Source: Brachynemurus nebulosus (Eukaryota > Arthropoda > Insecta > Neuroptera > Myrmeleontidae). Taken from it: a stretch of 64,000 nt of DNA. The translations under genes and the position numbers were made by a program. This document shows positions 21,308 through 33,543 of this stretch, piece by piece; position 1 is the first letter of the stretch; every line of letters begins with the position of its first letter. The stretch covers positions 10,653,209 to 10,717,208 of the forward strand of contig JAPWDM010000015.1 in assembly GCA_035578155.1 (NCBI GenBank), written 5' to 3'. Below the pieces are notes generated by a model. The model did not search any database. It saw only the letters and a program-made list of their open reading frames with translations, and was not told the origin of the DNA.

Positions 21308-22638
21308 ACAAGGAAAGGTATCCAACTGTATCTCTCAAAATTTTTTGAAACTTTGGTGGATTGTAGATCTTATTAAAAGTAATCACAAACCATATTTCAT
21401 TCGTGCCCATAAGCGGTTTAAGGGGGTGAAACTCACCCCTGAAAATTTGATTTTTTTAAATTTTCTTAAATATCTTGGAAATGGTAAGAGCTTTGATAGG
21501 GAAATTATATATATTTGTAAATGACACTTCAAGATCTTTATTATGATACCAAAATTAAAGTTACAAAATCATTGAAATTTCATCCCCCACCCCCAACCCG
21601 AAATTTTATCAGGTATTTTTTGGTAAAAGAGGAGGCTGCCATTTGTAATTAAAAAAATTTTTAATTAATACATTTTACATCACACCAGTTTATTTCTTTC
21701 TGCATAAATACACCCTTTGCTAATATTAATTTGGGAAAAATTTTAACTTGATTTAATCAGTAGCAAAAATATGGTCAAACAATCTCGTATTTTAGTATTA
21801 AATTGTTACAGACTTACGATATACTTCAAAGTACATAATTTGGAAAGAAAAAATACATTGCAACGCAGAATATTGTTACGCTGATGTAAATCTATATCAT
21901 ACTCATTTAAAATTAGATTATCTGAAAACACGCTGATGAATGGTTGCCAGAGTCGAAATCCATAGACATCCAGAGATTAAAATATTGACAACTGTATTGA
22001 TAAATAAAAATAAATAAATAAGTAAATAAGAATTTGTATAGATATCATTAAAGCATGGGAGCGGGTCGAGGGAGGGATGTCGCAGTGTATTTCTTCTTTT
22101 TAAATTATGTACTTTAAAGTATATCGTAAGTTTGTAACAATTTGTTACTAAAATACGAGATTCTTTGACCATATTTTTGTTTATTATTAAATTAAAAAGT
22201 TAAAATTTTTCCCAAATTAATATTAATAAAGGGTGCATTTATACAAAAAGAAATAAACTGGGGTGATGCAAAATATATTAATTAAAAATTCTTTTAATTA
22301 CACATAACAGCCTCCTCTTTTACCAAAAAATACCTGATAAAATTTCGGGTTGGGGGTGGGAGATGAAACCCCAATGATTTTATAACTTTAATTTTGGTAT
22401 CATAATAAAGATCTTGAAGTGCCATTTACAAATATATATAGTTTCCCTATCAAAGCTCTTACCATTTCCAAGATATTTAAGAAAATTAAAAAAAATCAAA
22501 TTTTCAGGGGTGAGTTTCACCCCCTTAAACCGCTTATGGGCACGAACGAAATATGGCTTGTGATTACTTTTAATAAGATCTACAATCCACCAACGTTCCA
22601 AAAATTTTTGAGAGATACAGTTGGATACCTTTCCTTGT
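21308..22638. mobile_element. 1.33-kb foldback (long inverted repeat) element
   Basis: Arms of about 555 bp (21308-21860 and 22085-22638) are inverted copies: GGATTGTAGATCTTATTAAA at 21359 is mirrored at 22570-22590, and AATTTGGGAAAAATTTTAAC-type inner sequence is shared. The loop is about 225 bp. The ends read ACAAGGAAAGG...CCTTTCCTTGT. No protein is encoded. It lies between the Tc1 left end and the transposase start. Confidence 0.88.
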
Positions 22639-22689
22639 CAGTTTAAATAAGCTAATGAATAAAGCTACATTTATTTTTAATTTACAATA

Positions 22690-24492
22690 ATGTATCCGAT
22701 ATCGAAATCTAAGAAATTAGTGATTGAATTATTAAAAAGTAGACAATCTACAAGATATATCGCTTGGAAAATTCATATTAGCCAATCGACAGTACAAAAA
22801 ATTCGAAAAAAATGTAATTTACTAATAGAGAAAAATGTGATCGGAAAAAAAAACTATCAGGAGAGGATGTTAGAAGAGTTATTCGATATTTAGCTACCGA
22901 TGAAGCATCTTCGGCTTCTGAGGTAACCAAACTTTTACAGAAAGACATTGGCAAGTCAGTAAGTAAGTAGACAGTTCGTCGAGCATTACATTCCGCAAAG
23001 TTCCGAGCTGTCGAAAGAAAAAAGAGACCACTTCTCACTAAAAAAATATTAGTCAGAAAATTTCTTTGTAAAACAATATATAAAATGGGATGATGGTGAT
23101 TGAATGAAGATGATTTGGTCAGATGCGACTAAAATTAATAGATACAGTACAGATGGTCGCCGGTGGAATTGGAAAAGAACTAAAGAATCAAGACAACCAA
23201 AGGATTACATTCAAACTAGGGATGTCGTTTTTAAAAAAAAATCGATTTTTGAATCGATTCGTAATTGCCAACAAAAGAATCGATACTTAAATTATCGATT
23301 GTATTCAAAATCGATTCCAAGAAATCGATTCAAATTTGCTGTTGCAAAAGTGGCGGTAATTTTTAAGTAAAAATTTATAATTCAGAAAGATGAACTTTCG
23401 AAGTCTTTTAAGAAGAAAAATATTAAGCGTATACAACTGTACATACTTAATTACCAACATTTTTTTAGAATTTTATTCTATGGTGTAGAGATGAATCACA
23501 ACATCACAGCAAAGTTGACAATTTTTATTTTCATATATAAAAATGCTAATTGTATAAATATTATCTAATTTGTACTAAATGTTGAGAAGTTTTTTTTATT
23601 TAATTACATACAAAGTTTTTTTATAGATTAAGGGATTAAAAAAGAATTATAATTTCTTTTTTTTAAATTTCCCGCTTAAACTTTATTGTTTTGTACATAA
23701 TACAGTTGTCAATTTTGACAATTTGATTTGATGCATAGATTTGATTATATGCATTTGATGCGTTTGTTGCTTAAAATTTAATAATCTTAATACCGATAAT
23801 AGATTTAAATTTAAATCAATAAATAAATAGCAACGTATAAATAAAAAAGCAATTTATGTTTTGAAAAAAAATCGTTTCGCGATTTCCATAAAATAAAAAT
23901 TGATGTGTGAATCGATCTCAAAATCAATAATCGATTAAAAATCGGTTTCCATACTTCCGATTACTCGATTTATCGATTAAAAAACGACATCCCTAATTCA
24001 AACGATAAAGCATGGTGGTGGTAACATCAAGTTGTGAGGCTGTTTTTCAGCGTTTACTGCAGGTCCAACTCATAGGATTGATGGTAATATGAACAAAAAA
24101 TTGTACTATAATATTCCCAGGATACACATATATTTAACAGAAACAGTCGAAAACATACCATATCCAGAAGATGAAATAATATTTCAACATGACAACGATC
24201 CGAAACATACCTCGAAATTAGTAAAAAAAATTGGTTAAGTAAACAAAAATTAAAAGTCCTGATGTGGCCATCTCAAAGTCCTGATCTCAGTCCTCTTGAA
24301 AATTTATGGTCATATCAGAAGAATAAACTTTTGAATGAATCTGAATTACCTCCCTCAAATTTAGATGTTTTATGGAAAGATGTACAGGAACAATGGTACA
24401 AAGTCTCAGCTGATTACTACGAAAAAATTTGTTAGAAGTGTTAAAAAACGATTACATGCTGTTAGAAAGGCAAAAGGTCTGTGGACATAATA
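22690..24492 (+). pseudogene. Tc1 transposase of the younger element, broken
   Basis: The first frame (22690-22893) starts with an HTH-like KKLVIELLKSRQSTRYIAWK and ISQSTVQKIRKKC. After frameshifts, MIWSDATKINRYSTDG carries the first catalytic Asp, then the MITE interrupts. Coding resumes at 24000 with KHGGGNIKL, EIIFQHDNDPKHTS (second Asp) and WPSQSPDLSPLENLW (third acidic residue, Glu). Several stops. The catalytic residues survive individually, so decay is moderate. Confidence 0.85.
23217..23995. mobile_element. hAT-like MITE, 779 bp, ATCGAT-rich ends
   Basis: Termini TAGGGATGTCGTTTTT and its complement are flanked by a perfect 8-bp duplication ATTCAAAC (23209-23216, 23996-24003). Both ends contain dense clusters of ATCGATT/AATCGAT, in either orientation, as subterminal repeats. 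No coding frame. It sits in the Tc1 transposase gene. Confidence 0.9.
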
Positions 24493-25544
24493 TTAAAGTT
24501 TAATTATTTGATGCTTGCTACAAGTGGTACAAAAGTGAACCAAAGGTCATTATGATTATTTTATTCTAAAATATACTTTTAAGCTAAATTAAGTTTATAA
24601 CTTTATGCATCAATAAATGTACTTTACAGTTATATAAATATTGTTTTGATTGTTAAGTTTATAATATATTCAAGAAGTACAAATATCCAAAACTTATATT
24701 GGTTGACTCAGTTTTGCACCTAACTGTATGCCGACACATTCTCAATCGGATTGGCAACGGGCGACTGTGACGGCCAATCCAATGTAACGATGTCAGCACC
24801 TATGGTACTTTTATGTGTTATTCTAACAAGATACCAACAACAACTGAATTTTTCTTCAAAGTGCATCGATGACAAAGGTTCGCTCTATTGGCTCACAAAA
24901 GATTTAGACAAATACTTCTACCAGTTGTGAGTATGGTCGACCACGATCTTACTTAACAGACTGTATATAGAAAATCATCTTATAATTGGCATTATAATTC
25001 CAAACCGTTGGCATTATAATTCCAAATGATTCAATAAGTCCGTATCAACATAAAGTCACAGCCTATAATTCTATGATCCACCGAGCGTTTAATATACCTT
25101 TATCTGAAGAAAATTTTGAAACAGAAATAAATAATATAAAAATAATTGCGAATAATAACGGATATAATTCAAACTTAATCGATAAATTAATAGCTAAGAA
25201 AGAATTTAAACAAATTTTAAAAGAAATTCACCCCTCCGTTAAACCAGAACCAAAAACTAACTTTATAACATATTTTGGTAATATATCAGATAAAGTAAAA
25301 CAAAAATTGATAAACTTGAAAAACCGGGTATCTACAAATTAAGCTGCCAAGGTCGTAATGGTTTTTACATCGGTCAAACTGGCAGAAACTTTGAGACCCG
25401 GAGAGCAGACCATTTTAGGTCGTATAGAAATAAGTAGAGGTGGGCTTAGTAGCGATTTTTACTGAGCAGCGATCGCCGAGAGCAGTTAAGTTAAAGAGCA
25501 GTTTGTAGTAGCCGTGATCATAGTAGTGATGTAATCAGTTTTTC

Positions 25545-26911
<1,367 letters not shown>

Positions 26912-26913
26912 TA

Positions 26914-27516
26914 TACGAGGGTGAATCAAATTTAAACCGACCTTTAATTATAATTTTTTATTAAGTGATTATTTTATTAAACAAACAGCATATTATTATT
27001 TTTCTGTATACATTCCTTTTCTATTAATGCATTTTTGCCATCGAATCGGAAGTTTGTTAATTCCGTCACCAAAGAAAGAAGAAGGACGTGTACGTAACCA
27101 GTTGCACACGAACTGCTGTACTGTCAACTGTGTTCTATGGCTGTACTTGTCTGTTAGTCTCAAAATGTTGTCCTCCCAACGCGATTTTAGGCTGGCCAAA
27201 CATGTGATAATCACACGGTGAGAGGTCCGGACTGTATGGTGGGTGTTCGAGAACAGTCCAATGCATTTTGGTTAATTTTTGTTGGACGTTTTGAGACTAC
27301 CGAGTAAGGAACAAGTAAGCAGTTAGTGTGCAACTGGTTACGTACACGTCCTTCTTCTTTCTTTGGTGACGAAACTAACAAACTTCCAATTCGATGGTAA
27401 AAATGCATTAATAGAAAAGGAATGTATACAAAAAATAATTTGCTGTTTACTTAATAAAATAGTCACTTAATAAAAAGTTATAATTAAAGGTCGGTTTAAA
27501 TTTGATTAACCTATCA
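26914..27516. mobile_element. Palindromic mariner derivative
   Basis: The arms, about 200 bp each (26914-27117 and 27317-27516), are inverted copies ending in AATCAAATTTAAACCGACC. Each arm encodes the C-terminus of a mariner transposase: the left arm on minus reads FFGDGINKLPIRWQKCIN, and the right arm on plus encodes the same peptide. The ~200-bp centre contains more transposase sequence. This is a foldback made by inverted duplication of the 3' end of one mariner. Confidence 0.82.
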
Positions 27517-28164
27517 TACGTACATTTATATACACATATATAAGTTATTAATATATAAGTTATAATTTATTAGAAGTAAAACAAAATCAATTGTAAGTAA
27601 TGTTTACATGTAACTGTAGGTAACATGAATAACAATTTTCTAATATTTGTCTTTAAATACCAAAGTAATTTTCAATGTAACAAATGACTTATTCAGTAAT
27701 ATATAATTATACAAAATCATTAACAATGAAGATAGAATTAACTCCAAATGAAAATTCTTGTTGTAAGAAAATTATCAAAGTTACAATCATATTATGTTTG
27801 TGTGGTCAGTGACATGTGTGTTCAAAGTGTAGAAAGCTTTTATATGTTCTTGTTCAGGAACATTAAACCACAAATGTACACTTGAAATTTCGATCCATTT
27901 CTTAAGGTATGTATTATTGTAACTGTTCTTTTTTATATCTCACAGAATATGTCTAGTAAGTCATTACTAACGTCATTGTAAATAAATTGGGATTTAGAAA
28001 ATGTTCTGAGCTTCTTGGTTAAAAGTGACTTCTCTTGGAATGAAATATGTTTGTATGTCAGATGTCTTGTATGACTTGTATGTCTTATGACACAAAGTGA
28101 GGATTTTTTTTTTTATAAATTAATGTTGAATTTTAAGAAAACTGATTGAAATTAATTATTTTAT
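27517..28164. other. AT-rich, no gene seen
   Basis: Nothing recognisable on either strand; no frame longer than about 60 codons and no inverted termini. Confidence 0.5.
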
Positions 28165-29015
28165 GTAACGTAAAAGCCCCTATTATGGAACGGTATTTAA
28201 TACTGGAACAGTTTTGACATTTACATATTCTAACGGTTAAGTAGGCTTCACTGGATTAATTCGCGTGTTTAATGACGTTATGACTGTTATTAATAGTTGA
28301 TTGTGGGTTCTATATTGTAATAAATTCACGATAAGCACAACCGTTAGTATAAAAATATGTCCCTGAAGTAATGATATTGAATTGGTAATAAAATTAGGTA
28401 AATTGATGAGAATAAAACGACATACTTTTCAACAATGAAATATATTAAAACTTTATTAAAATCTGTTGTGGTTAGTTTGTTTATAAAAGTAACAATTAAA
28501 ATAATTAAAGTGAATTAAGGCCCACAACAATACAAGGGGAATGAGATGTTTGCTCATTCCCTATCAAACCCCAATTGTCTCTTCCTCCCGACAATCAACA
28601 GTATAAAAACCAAACAATTCGGTCATACCACTCCCCTTGTACCACAACGACCCTTCCTGTAACCCTCAATCGTTGTCGTTGTGGTGGTTATCCGTGCTAC
28701 AGCTACTACTGCTTTGAGGAGTAAGAGAGAGATGGAGTTAAACATATTAATTATTGTAAAAGCTGGTACACTATACTACCGTTAATGCATGTAAGTAGTG
28801 TTGGCTGCCTATAAATGTCGGTAAATTTGTCCTGGCTACAATATTAATGAAGTAATTGCTCAAAGAAACGTCTGATAACAAAAATTATTATTAATCGAAT
28901 GATTGTTTTTCAATTTAAATTCACCTCGCATTTAATGTTGCCTTACTTAATTAAAGAAATTGTCAAAACTGTTCCAGAATTACAAACCGTTCCATAATGG
29001 GGGCTTTTACGTTAC
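28165..29015. mobile_element. Non-autonomous TIR element, 851 bp
   Basis: The left end GTAACGTAAAAGCCCCTATT and the right end, read inward, GTAACGTAAAAGCCCCCATT are inverted copies. Similarity continues through GGAACGG and AACTGTTCCAG...CAAAACTG about 55 bp in. The interior has no coding frame but contains a GC-richer segment (28500-28740) with TACAAGGGGAATGAG and its rough complement. The superfamily is not determined; the neighbouring P-like transposase is a possible partner only by proximity. Confidence 0.75.
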
Positions 29016-29471
29016 AAAAAAAATTTACTGATTTCAAATTTTGCAATATATGATTTTAAATATTGTTACGTTTTACGCGTCAGTTATGTTAAACAAAATA
29101 ATTCTTTTAAACAAATCATTACTTATTGTTTTTAAAACCATAATAATTATCATTTTTCTAAATTGTATTACTTGTCAAAAAACCAATCGAAATTCGATTA
29201 AATAATGTTTCAGAACAATATCAGTAGTTAACATATGAAAATCTAGATAATGCATATTATTTGATAATCACTGTTTCTATGGTAAAAAACATTCATGATC
29301 GATGTAATAAGATTAATTAAATAAATTAAATTGTACTTTTTAATATATACACTGATAATTCTTAAAATAAAAAATTTATTCTTTTTCCATATATCGCAAA
29401 ATTTGATCGTACCTCTCTTTAACACTTGGAGAATTTGTTTGGTTTTTTTTAAATTTTGAATTTTTTATTCT
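29016..29471. other. AT-rich spacer, no gene seen
   Basis: Between the TIR element and the P-like transposase. One 60-codon minus frame without features. Confidence 0.5.
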
Positions 29472-31665
29472 TCAATAATTATGCAGTACAATTAAACAAA
29501 CAACTTCAACAGTCGCTTTTTTAATGTAGGAAAAATGACTGATACAAGTGACCCATGAAAAATCATTTGAATAATAGAAGATATAAGAAATAATAGAATT
29601 CTCTTGAATAATATAAGACAGTTGTTTCCTTACATTTTCTTTATGTTGGATTGTTTTTAAATTACAATCCAACATATCTAATAGATGACTGATCGTAGTA
29701 ACTAAATTTTCCGAAGGGAAAAAATCATTACTACTTCGATTATCTACGAAAAATATACTCATGTCACTTATACAATAACTACCACTTAATATCTTCTTGC
29801 ATTCTCCGCAATTATTATTCAAGAGATGCCTGCTAATGAAACTACTAATATGAACAACTGAAATTTTGTTAAAATCACGTTTTACAGCTTTCGCTGTACT
29901 ACGCACTAATTCTAACACATTTTCTTCTAGGTTCATATTAGCACCATTAACATTTTCTAGGTCATTTCTATTAGACACTAAATGTACATTAAAAAATGTC
30001 TGTAGGCAATCTAATACCCTCCCATCATCAGGTTCACAGTTACTTTTGAAGGCACTCCTTGTTAAACCGCTGACAATTTGAGTTTTTAGAGAGCCCACAA
30101 ATTGCAATACTGTTGGGTTGGTGTTGTTACCACACTCTGAACGGATTGATCCAAACAAATTCTCCAAAGCGTCCTGATTTAAATCCCGGGTACGGAGATA
30201 TGGAAATCCCTTCATTTTCGAAAGAGTTCTCCAGATTCCAGTGACCGCCTTGATCGTCCTTATCAATCCATCCTGAGACTTGGGACGGGTGAACAAGGAT
30301 GGATCTTCAACAACATGGTCACTTGCAACTTTGACAAATTTCCATTCATTAATGATTTCCACCATTCTTTGCCAAAATTCCAAATGACCAGAAGTACCAG
30401 TAAGTCGGCCACGGAGTGGTTTTTGTACTGGAGGAAGCTCCATACCCCCGTTCAGGCTGTCAAATAACTCATCCATTTGGCTGCAGAACACCACAGTGGC
30501 TGTTGCTCGAAATGGTAAGACATCTGAAATAAAGAAAAAACATAAAAATTAGTGCTTTTATAATGTGAGTAAAAGTAGTTTCATGGTTATTTTATCATTC
30601 AAGTGTGTAAGATTACAGAGAATCGTTTAATTTGTACGATTTAACTTAAAATATTTAATAAAATATTTGTTGTAAATAGAAAGAAAAAATGTTGCAATTT
30701 AAAAAATAAAAAATAAAGAAAAATGAAATTCACGTTTTATCTGTATTTGTTACACTGGCCACACTAATGTTGAAATAATATTTATTTACACAGATTAATT
30801 TTTAACTTACTCAGGGCACAAGCGTAGCTTATTGCGTGTGATACGGTCTGGGAAAAGATTTGTACTGCCAAATTCACTTTCATTTTGGCCTTCAAGACTG
30901 GATTTAAGTGAGCGTCGGTTATATGCAACATGAGCCGGTTTAAAGGAGGCTGTAATAATTACTTCTCTTTTTCATATGCAAGTAAAACATCATCCCATTT
31001 TGCGGTCGCGATTTGGTCCACACCCGCTATAGTGACCTTCAGGTGAACATTGTATTTCAAAAACATGGATATAATGTCCGGGTAACGATGGAATTATACA
31101 TTGAATCGACAAAGTGCAGTTGACAAAGGAAAAAGTTGTTTAATGCAAATTTTGGACAAACTTCTTCCATACCAAGAACCATTCTTTACACCTTTATAAT
31201 AATGAAAAACTATTAAAATTTTTGAAAAATATGTTTGCTATATTGGCGATGCAAAGATTTTCACTCTCGCCTCTGGTAGCAACGTAAAGAACTAGTATCA
31301 AGTAAAAGTATTTGGTAACAAAATTCAGTAATCTACACGTAATTTGTATAATACATATTTCTATTGGTAATTAAATGTATAGAAAAATTTTTACTTGATA
31401 AAGCTTCTAATTTAAAAAAACCAGAGGCGTTTACGTAATCTTTGCGTCGCCAGTAATATTTTAATAAAAATGAATTTAGTGATTCTTAAACTATTGCCTT
31501 CAAATAATTCATTTAATTCTTATGCTACTGATTGAAAACTAATAATTTTATTAATTGTTTGTTGTAGTTACCTTTCGGGATTTCGAGGAAAGCTGTAATT
31601 TTTCAACTTCTCTCCTCGTTGTCCTACATATGAGGCATTTTCGGGGACCACCCATGATATCTAAA
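29472..31665 (-). pseudogene. P-element/THAP9-like transposase gene, spliced, decayed
   Basis: The last exon (30523 to 29472) encodes MDELFDSLNGG, a region rich in W/F, then DLNQDALENLFGSIRSECG and NPTVLQFVGSLKT, the C-terminal P-element signature. An upstream exon ends at 30811 with ITDAHLNPVLKAKMKVNLAV and QIFSQTVSHAISYACAL. Donor GTAAGTT (30810) and acceptor TTTATTTCAG (to 30524) delimit a 287-nt intron, and joining them preserves frame. In-frame TAA at 30961-30959 interrupts the upstream exon after the WDDVLLAYEKEK segment. At 31570-31665 a further minus-strand piece has MGGPRKCLICR (C-x-x-C) and, in a shifted frame, YSFPRNPER before GTAACT, resembling the first exon of a THAP zinc finger. 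Probably once autonomous, now inactive. Confidence 0.75.
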
Positions 31666-31707
31666 AAGATAAATTCATTAAGTATTAAAAACAGTGGATA
31701 CGCTAAA

Positions 31708-31840
31708 ATCCTAATATCATAAATGCGAAAGTGAGTTTATTTGTCTTGCTTTCATGCCTCAGCAGCATAACCAATTTACTTAAAACTTTGCACAGAGAGA
31801 ATTTGAGGACAAAGAAAGACATAGGCTACTTTTTATTATG
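31708..31840 (+). mobile_element. Helitron-like fragment
   Basis: CTAATATCATAAATGCGAAAGTGAGTTT followed by CATAACCAATTTACTTAAAACTTTGCA and ACATAGGCTACTTTTTAT is a formula repeated in insect non-autonomous Helitrons. No terminus is identifiable. Confidence 0.45.
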
Positions 31841-31978
31841 AAAAACATTTCATTTAGCAATAATAACTCTTAGTGATGACATGATACTGCAGTTCGACAA
31901 ATATACTCGATAAATATTGAACTTGATGTCGTAATTTCAAATACCACACGTGCAAAACCGGGGAAAACTCTTATGCTG

Positions 31979-32149
31979 TGCGTCTACTAGGTCGGAAACG
32001 CGGCGCGGTCCAGTTCTTACATCAATGAGATCTCCGGGGCGGTACCGCGCCGCTTTGTCGACCTAGTGGACGCACTTGCATTTATTCAAGTGTATTTATC
32101 TCCGAGAGCGGAACTGCGCCGCGCCGCGTTTCCGACCTAGTGGACGCTC
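31979..32149. mobile_element. GC-rich palindromic MITE
   Basis: The left part TGCGTCTACTAGGTCGGAAA and the right part, read inward, GAGCGTCCACTAGGTCGGAA are inverted, followed on both sides by CGCGGCGCGG. An inner CGACCTAGTGGACGC also repeats the motif at 32068-32083. It stands out as GC-rich in AT-rich surroundings. No coding. Confidence 0.7.
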
Positions 32150-32289
32150 AGTTTTAGTATGATATACGATTTCAATAATTACGACAATTTTTGTGAAAGA
32201 ATTATTGATTGTACAAATTTTATTAACGTGTTTACTTACATTTATTTAAGTATGTATAATTCAGTTTGTGGAAACTTCCAAAACCTGGA

Positions 32290-32767
32290 AGTAGAATAGT
32301 CACACCGATTCTGGCACAAGCTTGTAGGCGAGGGGGGTAAAACGTTAGGTGGGGTGCGAGGGGGGGAGCGAGTGAGGGAGCGGGCGGGCGGGTGGCGGTG
32401 AGGTGAGTTGTTGATGGTGCGGGGAGCGGGCGGCGGGGTCATTGACTTGTGTTGGGTACGTATGGGGTATACTGGCTGGCAGATGTTGTTGACGATGGTG
32501 CGGGGAGCGGGCGGCGGGGTCATTGACTTGTGGTGGGTACGTATGGGGTATACTGGATGCCAGATGTTGTTATAAAAAATGTTTGAAAAAATTGTATGTT
32601 TTTTATGATGGGTACGTATGTAGTATACGTGATAAAAAATGTTTGAAAAAAATGTATGTTTTTTGTGATGGGTACGTATAGGGTATACTAGAGGATTATA
32701 AATAGTGTTATGAAATACTGGTGGGAGTTAGTTTTATTGAAAACTTTGTGTTTATTGTGCAACGATA
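32290..32767 (+). repeat. Polinton left terminal inverted repeat (478 bp)
   Basis: Matches the complement of 51326-51803 over the full 478 bp; I find one substitution (GATGGTGCGGGG versus GATGGTGTGGGG). The outer part is very G-rich on this strand, with runs of G5-G7. A ~95-bp unit carrying GGTACGTATGGGGTATACTGG is repeated twice, then two ~57-bp units with ATGTTTGAAAAA and TACGTAT follow. Confidence 0.96.
32580..32704 (+). promoter_or_regulatory. TIR-embedded promoter, left copy
   Basis: Two ~57-bp repeats (ATGTTTGAAAAA...TACGTAT...GTATAC) lead into TATAAATA at 32697-32704. No coding start follows inside the TIR, so transcripts would enter the left-end gene, whose 5' leader shows a splice donor at 32800. 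Confidence 0.7.
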
Positions 32768-32876
32768 TAACAATACCAGTAGATATCTACAGCAATAAGG
32801 TAATGTAATTTTGAATTTAAGTTTCTGTTTGATAATATTTTATTTCTTAACAACTGAGTTTAAAATTATATTACAG

Positions 32877-33389
32877 ATGTTGGAATGTAACAATGATGAT
32901 GAAATTGCATTAATTTCTTCCAAACATTCAAAATTAACAATTGAAGATTCTGACGAAGATGTGCTATTATCACAAGTTTTTTCGGAGGAGGAAATTTTAT
33001 CAGATGAAGAAAACAATAGTAGAACACCTGCGTATCAGATTAGGATCGATGTGTTAATATTATGTACTTTACAATTAATTTTTGATACTCCGGTCGAATT
33101 CCAGACACTTTGGACAAATGGATTGGGGATTCTGTTAAAATTACCGATGACGAAAAAGGAAAAATTAATTATAAAGAAATTTATCGAGATTTTTCAAAAT
33201 TATTTCAACAAGTTGAAAGAAGACGACCAAACAAATATATATGGATGGATAAGCTTAGAAGAAATGCTTATGTCACATGATACTTGGCTCACCGAATTAT
33301 TCGATGCGGAAGTGATTGAGAATTTGAACCAGTTATTAAGTAAATGGAAAAACGAGTTCGCAAATATCCAGAAAAGAAAAGAAATGTGA
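32877..33389 (+). CDS. Polinton left-end acidic protein, unknown
   Basis: A 170-residue protein starting at MLECNNDDE. The frame is open from 32811, but I prefer the ATG at 32877 because it directly follows TTATATTACAG, a strong acceptor. With the donor AAG|GTAATG at 32800 it defines a 77-nt intron in the 5' leader, so the transcript would run from the TIR promoter. The N-terminal ~50 residues are acidic (EDSDEDVLL, SEEEILSDEE). The rest is predicted helical with aromatic residues (FQTLWTNGLGIL, YGWISLEEMLM). No family recognised. Shared promoter with PolB suggests an early or regulatory role; that is inference. Confidence 0.65.
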   Translation: MLECNNDDEIALISSKHSKLTIEDSDEDVLLSQVFSEEEILSDEENNSRTPAYQIRIDVLILCTLQLIFDTPVEFQTLWTNGLGILLKLPMTKKEKLIIKKFIEIFQNYFNKLKEDDQTNIYGWISLEEMLMSHDTWLTELFDAEVIENLNQLLSKWKNEFANIQKRKEM

Positions 33390-33543
33390 ATGTTTTTATG
33401 GTGGGGACGTATGGAATATAATACTTAACACCCGTATTATTTTAATTTTTATTTAGAAATGTATTTTATTTTTCTAATAAATATGATTTGTTTAAAGAAA
33501 TTTGGTTCATTTTGCTTTAAACCATCATTGGTGTTGCAACAGA

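Larger units (their letters stand above)
21008..24726 (+). mobile_element. Tc1-like element (younger), dead, with two insertions
   Basis: The left end is CAGTTAAGCAAAACTGAACC and the right end, read inward, is CAGTTAGGTGCAAAACTGAG; both are flanked by TA (21006-21007, 24727-24728). Length is 3,719 bp, of which about 2.1 kb is a foldback element (21308-22638) and a hAT-like MITE (23217-23995). The remaining ~1.6 kb is a normal Tc1 size. Confidence 0.85.
20805..24965 (-). pseudogene. Older Tc1-like transposase, split by a younger Tc1
   Basis: At 24730-24800 the minus strand reads IVTLDWPSQSPVANPIENVSAY. Across the younger element the sequence resumes at 20810-21006 with SEIRRIWRALPLEYAVNLNE and SMPRRCQAIIDAGGDWTPN, the end of a Tc1-type transposase. 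The junction carries a TA on each side of the inserted element. Many stops; the N-terminal half was not found in recognisable form. Confidence 0.72.
20405..25440 (+). pseudogene. Penelope-like element: RT and GIY-YIG remnant, split
   Basis: The left part (about 20405-20745) encodes, with frameshifts, MGSLLSSLLAEIYMSNLE, RYLDDIIIGF (the Y-x-DD box) and NFFDLTITK. The right part (24990-25440) continues with ISPYQHKVTAYNSMIHR and ends with GIYKLSC...GFYIGQTGRNF, a GIY-YIG endonuclease core. RT followed by C-terminal GIY-YIG is the signature of canonical Penelope elements. The two parts are separated by about 4.2 kb of Tc1-family insertions. An 89-codon frame at 25073-25342 is the longest intact piece. 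Confidence 0.78.

Noticed and set aside
32242..32523. Pro-rich frame in the left TIR (and its twin at 51570-51833)
   Set aside because: It is the reading of G/C-rich repeats on the strand opposite to the promoter, crosses the element boundary, and the two copies are just the TIR. No start context or domain.
33502..33543. N-terminal extension of the small secreted protein
   Set aside because: It would put 14 polar residues before the signal peptide; the internal ATG is preferred.
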